Source of the DNA: Hymenolepis diminuta
Taxonomy: Eukaryota > Platyhelminthes > Cestoda > Cyclophyllidea > Hymenolepididae
Assembly: GCA_900708905.1 (NCBI GenBank)
Contig: CAADRB010000041.1
Coordinates: 220,267 to 284,266 of the forward strand
DNA length: 64,000 bases
Direction: 5' to 3'
Of this stretch, positions 1 through 11,300 are shown in pieces (the stretch's first letter is position 1; each line of letters begins with the position of its first letter). The notes beneath the pieces were generated by a model. The model did not search any database. It was not told where the DNA came from and saw nothing but the letters and a program-made list of their open reading frames with translations. The translations under genes and the position numbers were made by a program.

Positions 1-3000
1 GCACTTTTTCATATTTGAGCAACCTCTCCATCATTCAGGACGTTATTAATTGAAATAAATATGAAGGAAGTTTGATGTGCCACATTAAGGTGAATAAAGG
101 AATTATCTGTTAGGGGATCAACGATGAGCCAAAAGTAGGGACGTCTGCTCCTTCGAATAACGTTTTGCTGGAGGTGTTTTTAACATTTTATCAGCCGATG
201 AAAATATTTTTTCCCAACGCAAAATGGTTCCAAAAGCAGAATAATGAGTTTCATTAGAATAAACACTGAAATTCTTACAAGTTACACTATATCGTAACGT
301 ACATTTCATAAAAATTAGATGAATATTATCAATTAAAAGGATGAATTAAAAATGCATTATATCATTAATTAAGGGTGATTGAAAGGCACACAGAAAGGCA
401 CATATAGACTTTCCTGAAGGTAAAGTAGCAAAATTTAAAGATTTTGGTCTTGAAACAAGGCATGTCTTAATAATTTCATAATTTGTATAGTTTTTTGGTG
501 TCTTTTCTTGGTAGCCTGAGATAATCAAGAGCGTTTCTGTCGATTGAGGTTTAGCCTTGAAGATAATTAAATATCCAATAATCATTTATTCACTAATTTT
601 AATTTTATTTTTTTAACGAAAGACCAATTTGGCACTTCAATATTAATAGTTTACAGGATCTGATTGTGGGTCTGATTTGTCTAAAAATTCTTATCTCAAG
701 GGCCTAAATTGCCAGCTTGAATATTTTCAAAGTCAAAAGGCTAGAGAATAATTTGAATTTTGATTCCAGTGGACCTGCGTTTAGGAAGCTTGTTTACAAC
801 AAAGAAATTAACGATTAGCCGACCTAGATTGAGGTTAGTGAATGAATTCACAAGTAATGGCAGAATAAAACGCTGAATAAGTAGACAGCGTTTGGTGATT
901 ATTGAGATCACAGTCAGATTGATCAGGATCACCAATAATCTACTACATTAAGAAGAGAATAATAGATAGGCAGCTGTGAAGCCATTCCGATTCGTTTTCC
1001 CATAATTAAAGAAATATTTACGCTATGCAACTTTTAAATGCTACCACTATCATCGAATCAGTAGTATTTCCATAGAAAGAATTAGCTAGGATTTTGAGAC
1101 TCTTGAATGATATCTTAATATCAGTTTGCAAGAATTTCAGATACCCAATTCGATTAACGTAGAAATGATATAATTAGAACCTGCTGTGTGATGGTCAACG
1201 AGCAGGTCTGCTAAATTTTAAGTTCGGACATTGATGCCAATCGGTGCAGATCCATCGATGTGGACCGCTAACAGTGTTAGCCGATTCAGGTCGAATAAAT
1301 GAGCGATAGAAAGCGAGTTTTTTTATAAGATTATCTCCAAAACATACCCTCCCAATGTCAGCAGATTTATTTTAAAGTATCCAAAACAACATGATCGTAA
1401 AGGTGCAGATAATATTTCAGTTTATATTTTGTTGCTTTAATGTGACTAGATAGTATAAGCAGATTTTATTATTAGAATATCAAATTTGATTTTTTTATTT
1501 TTATTAAAGTAACGCTTTATAATAAAGTAAACTTTTATAACTTCTATAATGTAAATAAAAGTTTACAAAGCTGAATATGATATAACCAAATCACTTCGTC
1601 CCGATTTTTTATTTAATTTGTACTCGTATATGATTAAATTTTAGCATTTGTGTACGTATCAATCTTCTTAATGACAAACAGTGTAACGCCATTTCTTTTC
1701 TTCCAGTTTCTCGCTATTTCGTCATGAATAGTCGTAATTAAGACCTATTTCGCAGCCGTCCATCAAGTCTGTCCTAGGCGTTGTTTTTAGGTTCAGTAAA
1801 CATTACTGAGCAATTCATTCATGGCGTTCTGCAATATCTTATTCTCTAATCAAAACAGTACATCCGTGTTTGTAGTCTTATCTATTTTAAGGATATAATC
1901 CGTCAATTGCCATTATATTTAAAGTTATCTGCCCAAAATCTGCTAAATCATCGTTCACTATCTCATTCATTCACTCAGACTTCACTTATATCCAGACTTT
2001 ATAGCAAGCTAAAATCAGGAACAGAGGGAGGGAAAGAGAGTGAAAGTGAAGAAGGAAAAAGAAGTATTTAAAGCGCATTCCTTCTGCATTCTATTATTAA
2101 TGCATTTTAGAAAAGTCACTTTCTCGCTTTCTAAGCAAAGTACATGTGTAGTGCGGTTGTGCTTTAGCAACAAGGAGGCAAAAGGAGGAGAAAAACCTCA
2201 ACTTGTCAACTTAGCGTACACAAACAAACATACACATAGGAAAATATATTCACTTTTCTTGTTTCTCCTCTTTTCTTTACAACAGAGTGAAAAAGAGTGA
2301 CAAAGGGTACAGATTTATCAGTTTAATTCATCTAATACTACCTGTGTGAACTTTTCTCTGCCACTTGCAAAGTGTCATAAGACTGGGCAAGGAAGAAGGG
2401 AAAAATCGGATAAATTTCCAGTCATGTGCAAAGCGGAAAAGACTGGGGAGGGCTGGAGGGCGGGGGAGACTTCGAGAAATCTGGATATCTCATCGGAACG
2501 CGCGGACTGTGCGTCTTGACAGGTCACATGGGTTAAAAAATGCATTGTGATACACCGCCACAGAATTTAAATCTACACTTCTATTTATATTGGCAGTTGA
2601 AAAAAGAATTCCTATCTCATAACTTGAATACAAATTTATTCCTTTAAATAAACGAATACCAAATAGACGACTGAGGGCTACAAACTGAAACTAACCGCTT
2701 TGCCCTCTCTCAAAAGCACAATCAAATAATCGTTCCTTTACTGTAATCTATAATTGCAGTCATATTTCTAGACATGTAGAAATATTGCTGAGACATTTGC
2801 CATTGTACTATCTGTGACTGCTTATCTTAAATTGAGCGGTCTGTCCAGACCCGAGTGTCAACTTTAAAAAGAATGGGGTTCAGTATAATGGAAAATGCTC
2901 TGAATGGATAAAATGATATAAATCCGTCACGATGAAGACGTCCAAAATTCAATTAATGATGGGTAGCTTGGTGGCTTTGAGCGTTATTTGCGTAGAACAT

Positions 3001-3764
3001 GAACTCATTGCTGTGGGACAGTTTAACGCTGTTAGAAGAAATATAATTATTTTCCCCCGCTCCCAATATTTCTTCTATGAATAAAAATGTAATTTATTTC
3101 TTTATTTCCCTACCGATAAATGACACCTGATAATTATTCTTGTTTGTTTAAGCCGATACCGATTGAGAGTGAGTTTCGTTAATACACTCGTGCTAACTAT
3201 AACGTGCCTTCTTATCTGCCTATATAGGGGTGTTTCATCCACCCTGTCGTAACCTGATTAAGGATGAATTGTCTATTTTGATATTTTCGATGATTAAATA
3301 AGTGCTTAATCATAAGGCATATGCACTTGAAGTGACCTGGTAAACTCTGAAATCCATTCAGTTTGGACGTTTTACTCTTCACGGTTCTGGTGCCTCATAT
3401 AGGTTGAGTTCCCATACTCCACTTTGGTTAGAAGCTGAACTAATATCAAATCTACCAACCGACTCCCCTCCCTCCATTTTTCTCTCACGATCCCTGTTTT
3501 ATTCTTAATGGTTGCAATAGTTTTGCATTCCATACGCCTTGCCAAATTAAAAAGGTTGTATTTCCTTTTTGAATTGCTCCAATCTAAATCTGTACTAAAA
3601 TTAACAATCACGGACAGTAAGTACATTCTTACGTAATGCAAAGATATCCTACTTGCGAAAGGTTATCGATCTATTTGTACTAGCGTTTAATGGACTATTG
3701 AATCGAAAAAAGTAAGAACTTTAATTGATAAATTTTTAAAGTGTTTCATTTAAACCTGATTATT
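1..3764. other. AT-rich non-coding DNA, no gene recognised
   Basis: Short open frames here (up to about 90 codons) have no recognisable motif, splice context or codon bias. The stretch 1990-2560 is richer in purines and G+C than its surroundings and includes a G-quadruplex-prone run; it could be regulatory or a diverged exon, but nothing decides this. Confidence 0.5.
2445..2466 (+). other. G-quadruplex-prone run
   Basis: Four G-tracts of three or more (2445-2448, 2450-2452, 2458-2460, 2462-2466) are separated by loops of one, five and one bases, which satisfies the simple G3+N1-7 rule. It sits in a local G-rich patch within AT-rich DNA. A function is not implied. Confidence 0.5.
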
Positions 3765-3957
3765 TCAACCCTGAGGTTAGGAGTGGCATTATTAAGTCGC
3801 CATGGTGAGAAACTCAAATTCTTCTGTCAGCCCCTTTATTAGTCAAACTTAACCAACGCGATTTGCAACTTTGCTCACTGGGTGCGTACCGATGAATGTT
3901 GAACCCTCAACCTCTGAATTTGCAGACGAGTACTTTAGCTACTTCATCACCACCACA
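3765..3957 (-). repeat. tRNA-derived SINE copy (antisense)
   Basis: Read on the - strand, the head begins gtggtggtgatgaagtagc and contains a B-box-like gagggttcaacattc. It is followed by the family tail …gagtttctcaccatgg…. The same head-then-tail order recurs at 21210, 27150, 33446, 39262, 51131 and 51700. Confidence 0.6.
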
Positions 3958-4397
3958 TTCAACCAAACCTAAGAATTATTTTACCTTTATCGAGCTCACT
4001 TAATAATAGTTTACAAAGAAGTAAATCATTCATCGATAACTACTCAAGTGTATCCAGGTAGTCATGTTGCAACTTGTAATAATAAATTAAACGCCAGATC
4101 TTAATATCTAAAATCGAAAGACTCTTGTTTAACTTCCTTTTATGAAGGCAGGTTACTAACAATAGACTCTGAATAAACGATCAGGTGAAAATATCAAATT
4201 GCGGGCGTTTACTGACGGGAAAATTGAGGCATTTCTGTAAACTGTGTCCAATTGAATAAAATTCAGAAAGTTCAGGCAGTGCAATGGAAATTGTCAATAA
4301 GTCTATAGCAGGAGTACGTTTAACCTTTCTGACATTAGCTGTCTGATAATATTTATGGTGATACCGTGGTCAAAGAACCCATCTGAATAGGCAGAAC

Positions 4398-4535
4398 CCG
4401 GTGGCGCGGGTGTCCAATCGTGTTGGTTAACTCTGGTCAAAAAGGAGGATAGTTGAATGTGAATTTCTTATAAGGTGTTTCTAGGATATCTTTTGCTACC
4501 CAAGTCAAGTTTTGTGAACACACTCTTTAATGCGA
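4398..4535 (+). repeat. SINE copy, 5'-truncated
   Basis: It matches only the tail of the family: ggtgtccaatcg…ggttaactctggtcaa aligns with ggtgaccaaccg…actaattctagtcaa of the copy at 33446. The later block gtgaatttcttataaggtg…gttttgtgaacac aligns with the copy at 51700. The tRNA-like head is absent. Confidence 0.6.
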
Positions 4536-6893
4536 AGTTATTTTTTTGAGTGAAACCTTTTACTTTTAAAAACATACACGCCTTGTACACCCGTATTTAT
4601 ATGAAAAGTATTCATATCAACATACACGGTTGAACAAAATAAGTATGAGGTTTTGCCAGCAACTGCCATCTTGTTTTTTATTCTCCTATAGATATTGGTA
4701 GACTTTAAATTTAGAGAAGAAATTGTAGGTATCAGATGACACTGGTGCTAAAATAAAATTTCTTTGAAAATAGTAACGCTGAAATAATAACTGAACATTT
4801 ACTTATTTACATCGCTCTAAATTACCAACAGAATTGGCTATTATTATTCACGAAAATGTGGAAAAAAGCATCTTAAGTTGTCGGGGATTGTATTAACAGC
4901 ACTTCATTTACTCTGTCTTGAATAATTTTCTAAATAAGCTGTAATACTTTGGCAATTGCATGATGTTCCAGTTTTGGAATAGATCGATGCTTTGCTAATT
5001 TATGAAATTTACTAATGTAACAAAGGACATCTACCTCAGATAAACTCGACGAAAAATATATCTGGCATAAATTTAGGATTATTTAGGGTTTCAATTACAT
5101 ATTCGCAGTAGCGATCTGATTATAAATTCAGGCGTACAGTTTACTTACCATCTTAACTTTAATTCAACAGATTTCAAAATTGAACTTTAGTAAGTTTTAC
5201 TATCTTAAACTCAATTGTTGCTAGATCCATCTTCATATTATTGACAGTAGGAAAATAGAAACAAATCGTGGTGATAGAACCAACCGCTTAGTTAGAGCAT
5301 TAACACCATGCGATTTGATTATTGTGGACATAAACTCACCCTGGAAGCTAGAGATCGTATTAGGAAAATTTAGCATCGAACAATATTACCCTTGAAAAAG
5401 TAGCCAAGTTAACACATTTAACTAACTAATTTAACTAATGTAAGAATCTATACGATTCCTTCACCCGTATCATTCCTACTTGAAATTCCTTGTTGTTTCC
5501 TATATTCAGGACTTCGCCATGATTGAAACTCGTAAAAATTGCTTTCCTTGCATTGAGTTGTAATAATAAAGATTAAAGAGAAACACTAAGAATAATTTTT
5601 TTTTATTTTTATAATTCAGTCTCAAAAGATATGATAGAATCAAGGCAAGATAGTAATATTAATCGCTAAAACATGTGAAGATTGATCGAAGAGATAGCCC
5701 TCTTCGCAACATGGAAAGTGCATATTAACAAAATTAAATCTCCGATTTACGCGCTTGACATATATTTAGTTATGGCATTAACGCCAAATTGGGATGTGTT
5801 ATTATGGAACATTCTGGCACCAATACCTACTGCTTACGCAAGATATCAGATATTTATTTACTAAATGCTGTTTTATGATTTAGCAGCTATATTTTGTTAA
5901 CTGTTTGCCGAAAATATTCAATTAGGCTTCCTAACGGGTTTTGAATCAATGTCAATGGACTAATCTACCACAAATTTTAGAGTCTATTTTTGTATTTCTT
6001 TAAATGAATGCCCAAATGAATTCGTTTACATTTGAACTTCAATGCAGTAAAATCAATTTGATAGTTCAATTATCTATTTCTGGAAGACTGTCATAGAAAT
6101 TACTATATTCATTGTTTTAGCAAAAGCATTTAACTTTACTTTCTCGACTGTTGCCACAATCAACACGATCAAAATAATATGATTTGAAAGTTCAATGTCA
6201 AGGTTCACTTTTGTCTTAATATGAGACATTTAACCACATAAGGGGAAAATTACATGGTTAAAAGTGATAAGAAAATGCTACACAAGTTTCCTTATTTGAA
6301 ATGAGAAGTGAATGAAATTCGATGGTATCAAAGCTCAACTAATCAATTTGCTGATAGTATATAATTAAATGAATATCATTGCGTAATTATTTATATAGGT
6401 TGTGCATTATCTTTTTTATCCGAATTTTTAAAAAAAAGATAAATAAACTGTAGAATGGAAAAGGAAGTACTCTTTCCATTACATTTAAACACGAAAATAA
6501 GCTTACCATGAAAGATTTCTTAAACATTACTCCTACTCAAGTTGGAGCCATCTAATTTTCCTCAAGGACTTTCTAGAACAATACACGAACAGAAGAATTT
6601 AAGCTCCTTTTTTGCTTTGTACTATAACTTGTCGATTAAACTAATTATCCTATTGCTAGATTACGAAGCGGTAGTTTATGTATGCGACTCATGCCCAAAT
6701 GCCTCTCATTTACTTTGTTCCTCTCCACAATTTCACACAGATTCACAAGAGTACATTAAATTTTTTCCTAAAAATAAAAAAATGCACAGATAATTACATT
6801 GAGATGACGTGACTCACGTCTCAATTCATTCTACTTGTCAGTCAACTCGAAAAATCCTGGAAAAATTAGACTGATAAATAGCTTTCGATTAAA
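4536..6893. other. AT-rich non-coding DNA
   Basis: I see no exon, RNA gene or transposon here. The open frames at 5682-5864 and 6542-6793 are short, AT-rich and without recognisable motifs. Confidence 0.5.
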
Positions 6894-7211
6894 TTGTGGG
6901 AAGTTCCATTTGCAAACCTGGGATTCAGATCGTCAACACCGTTAGAGGCCTTATATCGGCAGACTCTGCAGATAAGCCCATCAATCCGAAGAATCAAAGC
7001 TCGTAAAAAGAATCGATCTTCCTACTTCTTAACTGGTCTTCTGTTCTTCTTGGTAATACATTTGAATTTCCTTAGGTTTGAAGGATCAAATATTTTTTCT
7101 TCAAAGCTATGCCATTGCTGGTATAATTTGGATCACTATGGCTACAACTGCCCCGATCCAGGAGCATATTACTTTGGAAACAAATTTGCTTATATAGATT
7201 TGGAGTCCTGA
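6894..7211 (+). other. Open frame with zinc-knuckle-like motif, possible retroelement or gene remnant
   Basis: A 105-codon frame whose C-terminal part reads CHCWYNLDHYGYNCPDP, preceded by a basic stretch (RRIKARKKNR). It resembles a CCHC zinc knuckle (C-x2-C-x4-H-x4-C), but the second cysteine is one residue out of place and a Trp stands where it should be. It could be a decayed gag-like fragment, a real exon or chance. There is no convincing start, splice pair or neighbour. Confidence 0.2.
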
Positions 7212-7849
7212 TGTGTTTAAAATGTTATTATAAATCTATCTACCCTTTTGTGGCTTTAAGAAGAGACAGACGAATCAAAGTGATATGGTCGACTGTTCAA
7301 TTAAATCATCTGATCAACAAGCTCCAAATACAGCGAATATGATCTTACTCAGTAAACTAAGCTTAAAAATTAGGATATTACAAATTGCATTATGCCATTT
7401 TTGAAAATTGAAAACTGGGAAATCAAACAAAGCAAGACTTGATTTAATAATCTAATCTCATTCGACCCCCTGTTTCATCCCTATATTGCGTGTTCAGTTG
7501 CTATTTCATGTTTGAAACTAGCCACGGATAATAAAAATGTATATTCGGATACATGGGGAATGATCGGCTGGTTAGAAAATAATTACGGTAGCGGTGACAT
7601 TGCATATCCAGGCACGAGTATGAAAACCGATAATCGATAGTCCTTTGCACGACTTTCGTATGCAGCATACACCTTCGCTCTTGCTAATTATTTATTTAGT
7701 TTTTCATGAGTGATAAAGGTCGAATATTGTGATATGACTTAATGCACTAGTTCAGCATTCCGATCAATAGGGGTCTGGATCTAGGAAAGGGCAAGCATGT
7801 TGAAGCAGTATTTTGCTGATGACATGGCGCAAAAATGACAAGTATGCAT
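7212..7849. other. Non-coding DNA between the knuckle-like frame and the CpG island
   Basis: AT-rich; nothing recognisable apart from an isolated FADD-like tetrapeptide around 7813, which I do not trust. Confidence 0.4.
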
Positions 7850-8330
7850 CACCTCCTCCTACTACTTCTATTTTCATCCACATTATGCCTAACTCGTCTG
7901 TTTCCATGATGTGTCTGCAAAAATACCTCCCATGCAATAGAGGGAGAGCGAAAGAGGACGTTTTTGCGCCTTAACGCGTACACACGCACCACAGCACACC
8001 CAACCGCCCATATCTCGGTCGCGCATCGTAATTGGCTGAAGTTGCAGATCTGCTCGGCGAATCACTGGGCGCCAATCATGGTGGACAGCCAATGGGAATG
8101 CACGGGTGGTGACGGCTCGTGGGTCGTCGACGCGTCAGCCACGCCTGACAAGGCAATCGAAGGACGAGAGAGATATCTTGATGTGTTCTTTAACCTCTTC
8201 CGCCCATTACTCATCCACCAATTCACCGCCATCCTAATGCTACTGCCACAGCATTATTGGATTTCCTACTTAGTGATCTGGAAAACCGGTGATTAATATA
8301 CCCTCTCTGCGCTCATTTATGGTTGTGGTG
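7850..8330 (+). promoter_or_regulatory. CpG-rich island with CCAAT-box cluster, candidate promoter
   Basis: By hand count there are about two dozen CpG dinucleotides between roughly 7955 and 8180, in a window where CpG is otherwise scarce. CCAAT occurs at 8072-8076 and 8089-8093, and its inverse ATTGG at 8031-8035. This cluster is typical of NF-Y-bound promoters. It lies about 12.4 kb upstream of the first recognised receptor exon and could be that gene's promoter or 5' exon. Direction and target are inference. A 110-codon open frame runs through it (7964-8296). Confidence 0.4.
8237..8288 (+). CDS. Tentative signal-peptide exon of the receptor gene
   Basis: An ATG at 8237 opens MLLPQHYWISYLVIWKT, moderately hydrophobic, followed by G|gtgatt, which would be a phase-1 donor. 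Phase 1 is what the exon at 20734 needs (G + AG = Glu). It lies at the edge of the CpG-rich island. Against it: the donor is weak, the hydrophobic core is short and rich in aromatics, and there is no clear cleavage site. It may well be coincidence. Confidence 0.12.
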
Positions 8331-11300
8331 ATTTGATCTTACAGGATGTTGATTTTCTATCCTCCCTACGTTATATTTTCAAATATTCTGGATTTACCCC
8401 TCCTAATCCATGTCTTCCTATTATTCCCCTACTGTTTTAACCTCGTTCAACCTCACGAGATCGGTACGTCATTTTTGAAAAATAGTTATTATTTATTATC
8501 AATAATTTTATAAATAGGTTAGTTTTGCAACAATGAATGATAAATTACCATCCCCTTCAGTTGCAATTAGTAGAAATAGACCAAATAACTAGCTATAAAT
8601 TAAAAAAAAGATAAAACACAATACAGCAGCCTCTGTGGGTTTAACTTTAACTGTTTTAGCTAATTTTAAGGTATCCGTAAAAGAAGTAAAGGGTTGAAAA
8701 TGAGAGTGGGAGCGTACTTGCAAATTGGATTCTTAAGCGTTTGCAAGCCGTCGGAATAGGGAAACCTTTGAATTGAAAGCCATCCCATTTTAGTTGCTTC
8801 AAAAAATGACACTTAAGACCCGTGAAAATAGGGATTTAAGTCCTTTACATTAAAGTTTAATTGAATAAGGAATATTAAGTACTATTTGCAATGTTAGCAT
8901 GTTCGATAAATATTTATTTTATGAAATAAGTAAATTAGCTTCATTTGTTTTACTTTTTCTTCATTTTACTGGATTAATTTATATATATCATTATTTGTGT
9001 TTTATTGAGTAGTTATAATGAAGTCAAGATGTAGGTACTTAAAAGCTGCGTTTCACATTATCTGCAATCGTATATGTAAAATTTTCAGCTTTTATTTTTG
9101 TGACCTTCTAAAATTTTAATTTTTGTAAATAATAGTATAAAATAATACACAATTTGGATTTGCTTTTGCAAAAAATTAATTCAACTTTCATCACTTTTGA
9201 GCTGATGCATGAAATTTCTGGATGCGAAAACATATTCTCATTATGACCCAATAATGACAGGATTTCTAATTTATGATTGGTAATGCAAGTATTTTCACAA
9301 ATTATTGTGACGAAAATCGAGACGAAGTTTCAACTGTCAGTAATCATGCAATTTATTCATCAACGGAGGGGAGAACATAAGGAATGATAGTCAAACGATA
9401 TCGTGACTCCGCATGAATTATTTATCAAAAGCCAAATCGATAAATGTTTACTTATTATCTGCAATCTAATGTTCAATGAATAAGTAATCGCCGTTAAACT
9501 ATTATCGATGTATATGTTTGTAATCTTAGCAATATTTTGTATCGATTTATTATATTCGTTCTTGTTCATTAAAACTTATTCTCATTTAATCCGAAGAAAT
9601 TGTTATATTTCGTTGGAGTTCAAATTAACATAACGATAGTTCTTTCACTTTTGAATATTAATCATGACAGATCGGAAATCTGTAATTGCGAATAAAAATT
9701 TTTTGCTCACGTTTAAATTCTTTACTTTTCATATTTTTCTATTCATTTTTGGTATTTAATTGAAAATTCATAACTATATATTGTGATTCTAATCTTTATC
9801 AATACTATTAGAACCCAATAAATTTTAAATCGCTTAATATGCTGGTACCTTTAGGAGTTACTTATATTACATAAAGCGCTAACATAGGGCAAGCAAAATT
9901 TAAAACGTTTTTTCATTTTACACACACTTTTTCTGTTATTCAGAAAGCAGGGCAAAAAATAAAAATTATTTTGCCTTCCTTACTTCAGGACTTCAGATTC
10001 TCGATATTTCCGCTTTTCAGTTAAAATAAATATAAACAAGCTAAAGGCGTAGAAGTAGCCTGTGGAGTTCTCGCTTTTTGTTTCCATAAGTAGCAGTGAT
10101 AAAAAGAAAATAAATTAAGGGGAATGAATAACTTTACGATGAGTCATCCATTCATTCTGGTTGTTTATTGTCCTCAGATGTATCCAACAAATATATACAC
10201 TGTCAGTATTCTTCCCTATAAAAGAATGTAGGCTTTAAAATTGAAGCTAAAATCTTCATTTCTTTGTAAAATGAGCAGCTATTTAATTTCAGAAATGACG
10301 ACTGCGTATTCTAATTGTTTGTTTATTCGAGTTCAACCTAAATGATCTACGATGTGTGAGCTCTGAAAATTTAAGACGATGCAAAACGTCTAAGATCATG
10401 TAGGATCATGCTACTTTTTCAAAGTTAGTAAAAAATAGAAGAATTGAAGTTGCAAGACCGACCTTCATAACAAAATAACCGGTCAATGAACACTAAAGAT
10501 TATGTATAAGAATTTGGTCAATAATCCAGAGGACCATTTATGAAATTTAAATTTCTTAACTTGAAGCAGCTAACTGACCATTAAGTGAACATTCTACAGT
10601 CCACCTTTGATGCTCTCCCCTTACTCCTTATAGAACTTTGTTTCCAGATTTCATTTGTTTCCCACAGTGAAAATTTCCAAATTTTTTTGAGCTGCTGTGG
10701 GTTATAATGTAATAATACCTCATTATTAGGGGGGAATGCGTGAAATGCAGAGTGATTAAATAATTAAATTTTATAATGATCTACAGACTTTAAAAGGTAA
10801 AAAAGCGTCTCGTTTTATCATCCCATACCATGAAATTCAATAGTGGAAAATCATCAAACACCAGGCGCCACTACATGCCCTAAAGAGCAGTATCAAGAAG
10901 TTTAGGAAGCGGCGGACGAGTTTTTATATACATTTCGCACTCGAGTTATATATGCTATTTTAACATGTTCATTTTCAATTAATAGAGGGTTAAATCTCAG
11001 CCACCCTGTTTATTTGCTAAAGTCCAGTCATAAGTGGCTATCATATATTCAAATAATCAGATTTCTCTGTTGCGCAAAACGACTTGAGATAAGGGAATAG
11101 AGATAAATGGCAGTTATTATGGTCAAATATGCTTCCATATATTGTTAGCGCCAATTTGCAAACATAAACACCGGTGAAGGAACATTGTCATGTCCTACCA
11201 CAGAATATTCCACAGTACAATGGTACTAACGACAAACACTTTTTGTCTTCCAAAGTAATTTATATTTAACGGTCAAGGTGATAGTAATATAACAATCTGC

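Noticed and set aside
7805..7835. FADDMA-like string resembling a reverse-transcriptase active site
   Set aside because: Only a few residues match, stops lie close by on both sides, and no other RT block surrounds it.
10676..10712. Similarity of aatttttttgagctgctgtg to a stretch near 15361-15385
   Set aside because: Only about 25 bases match and the flanks do not align convincingly; too weak to call a repeat family.
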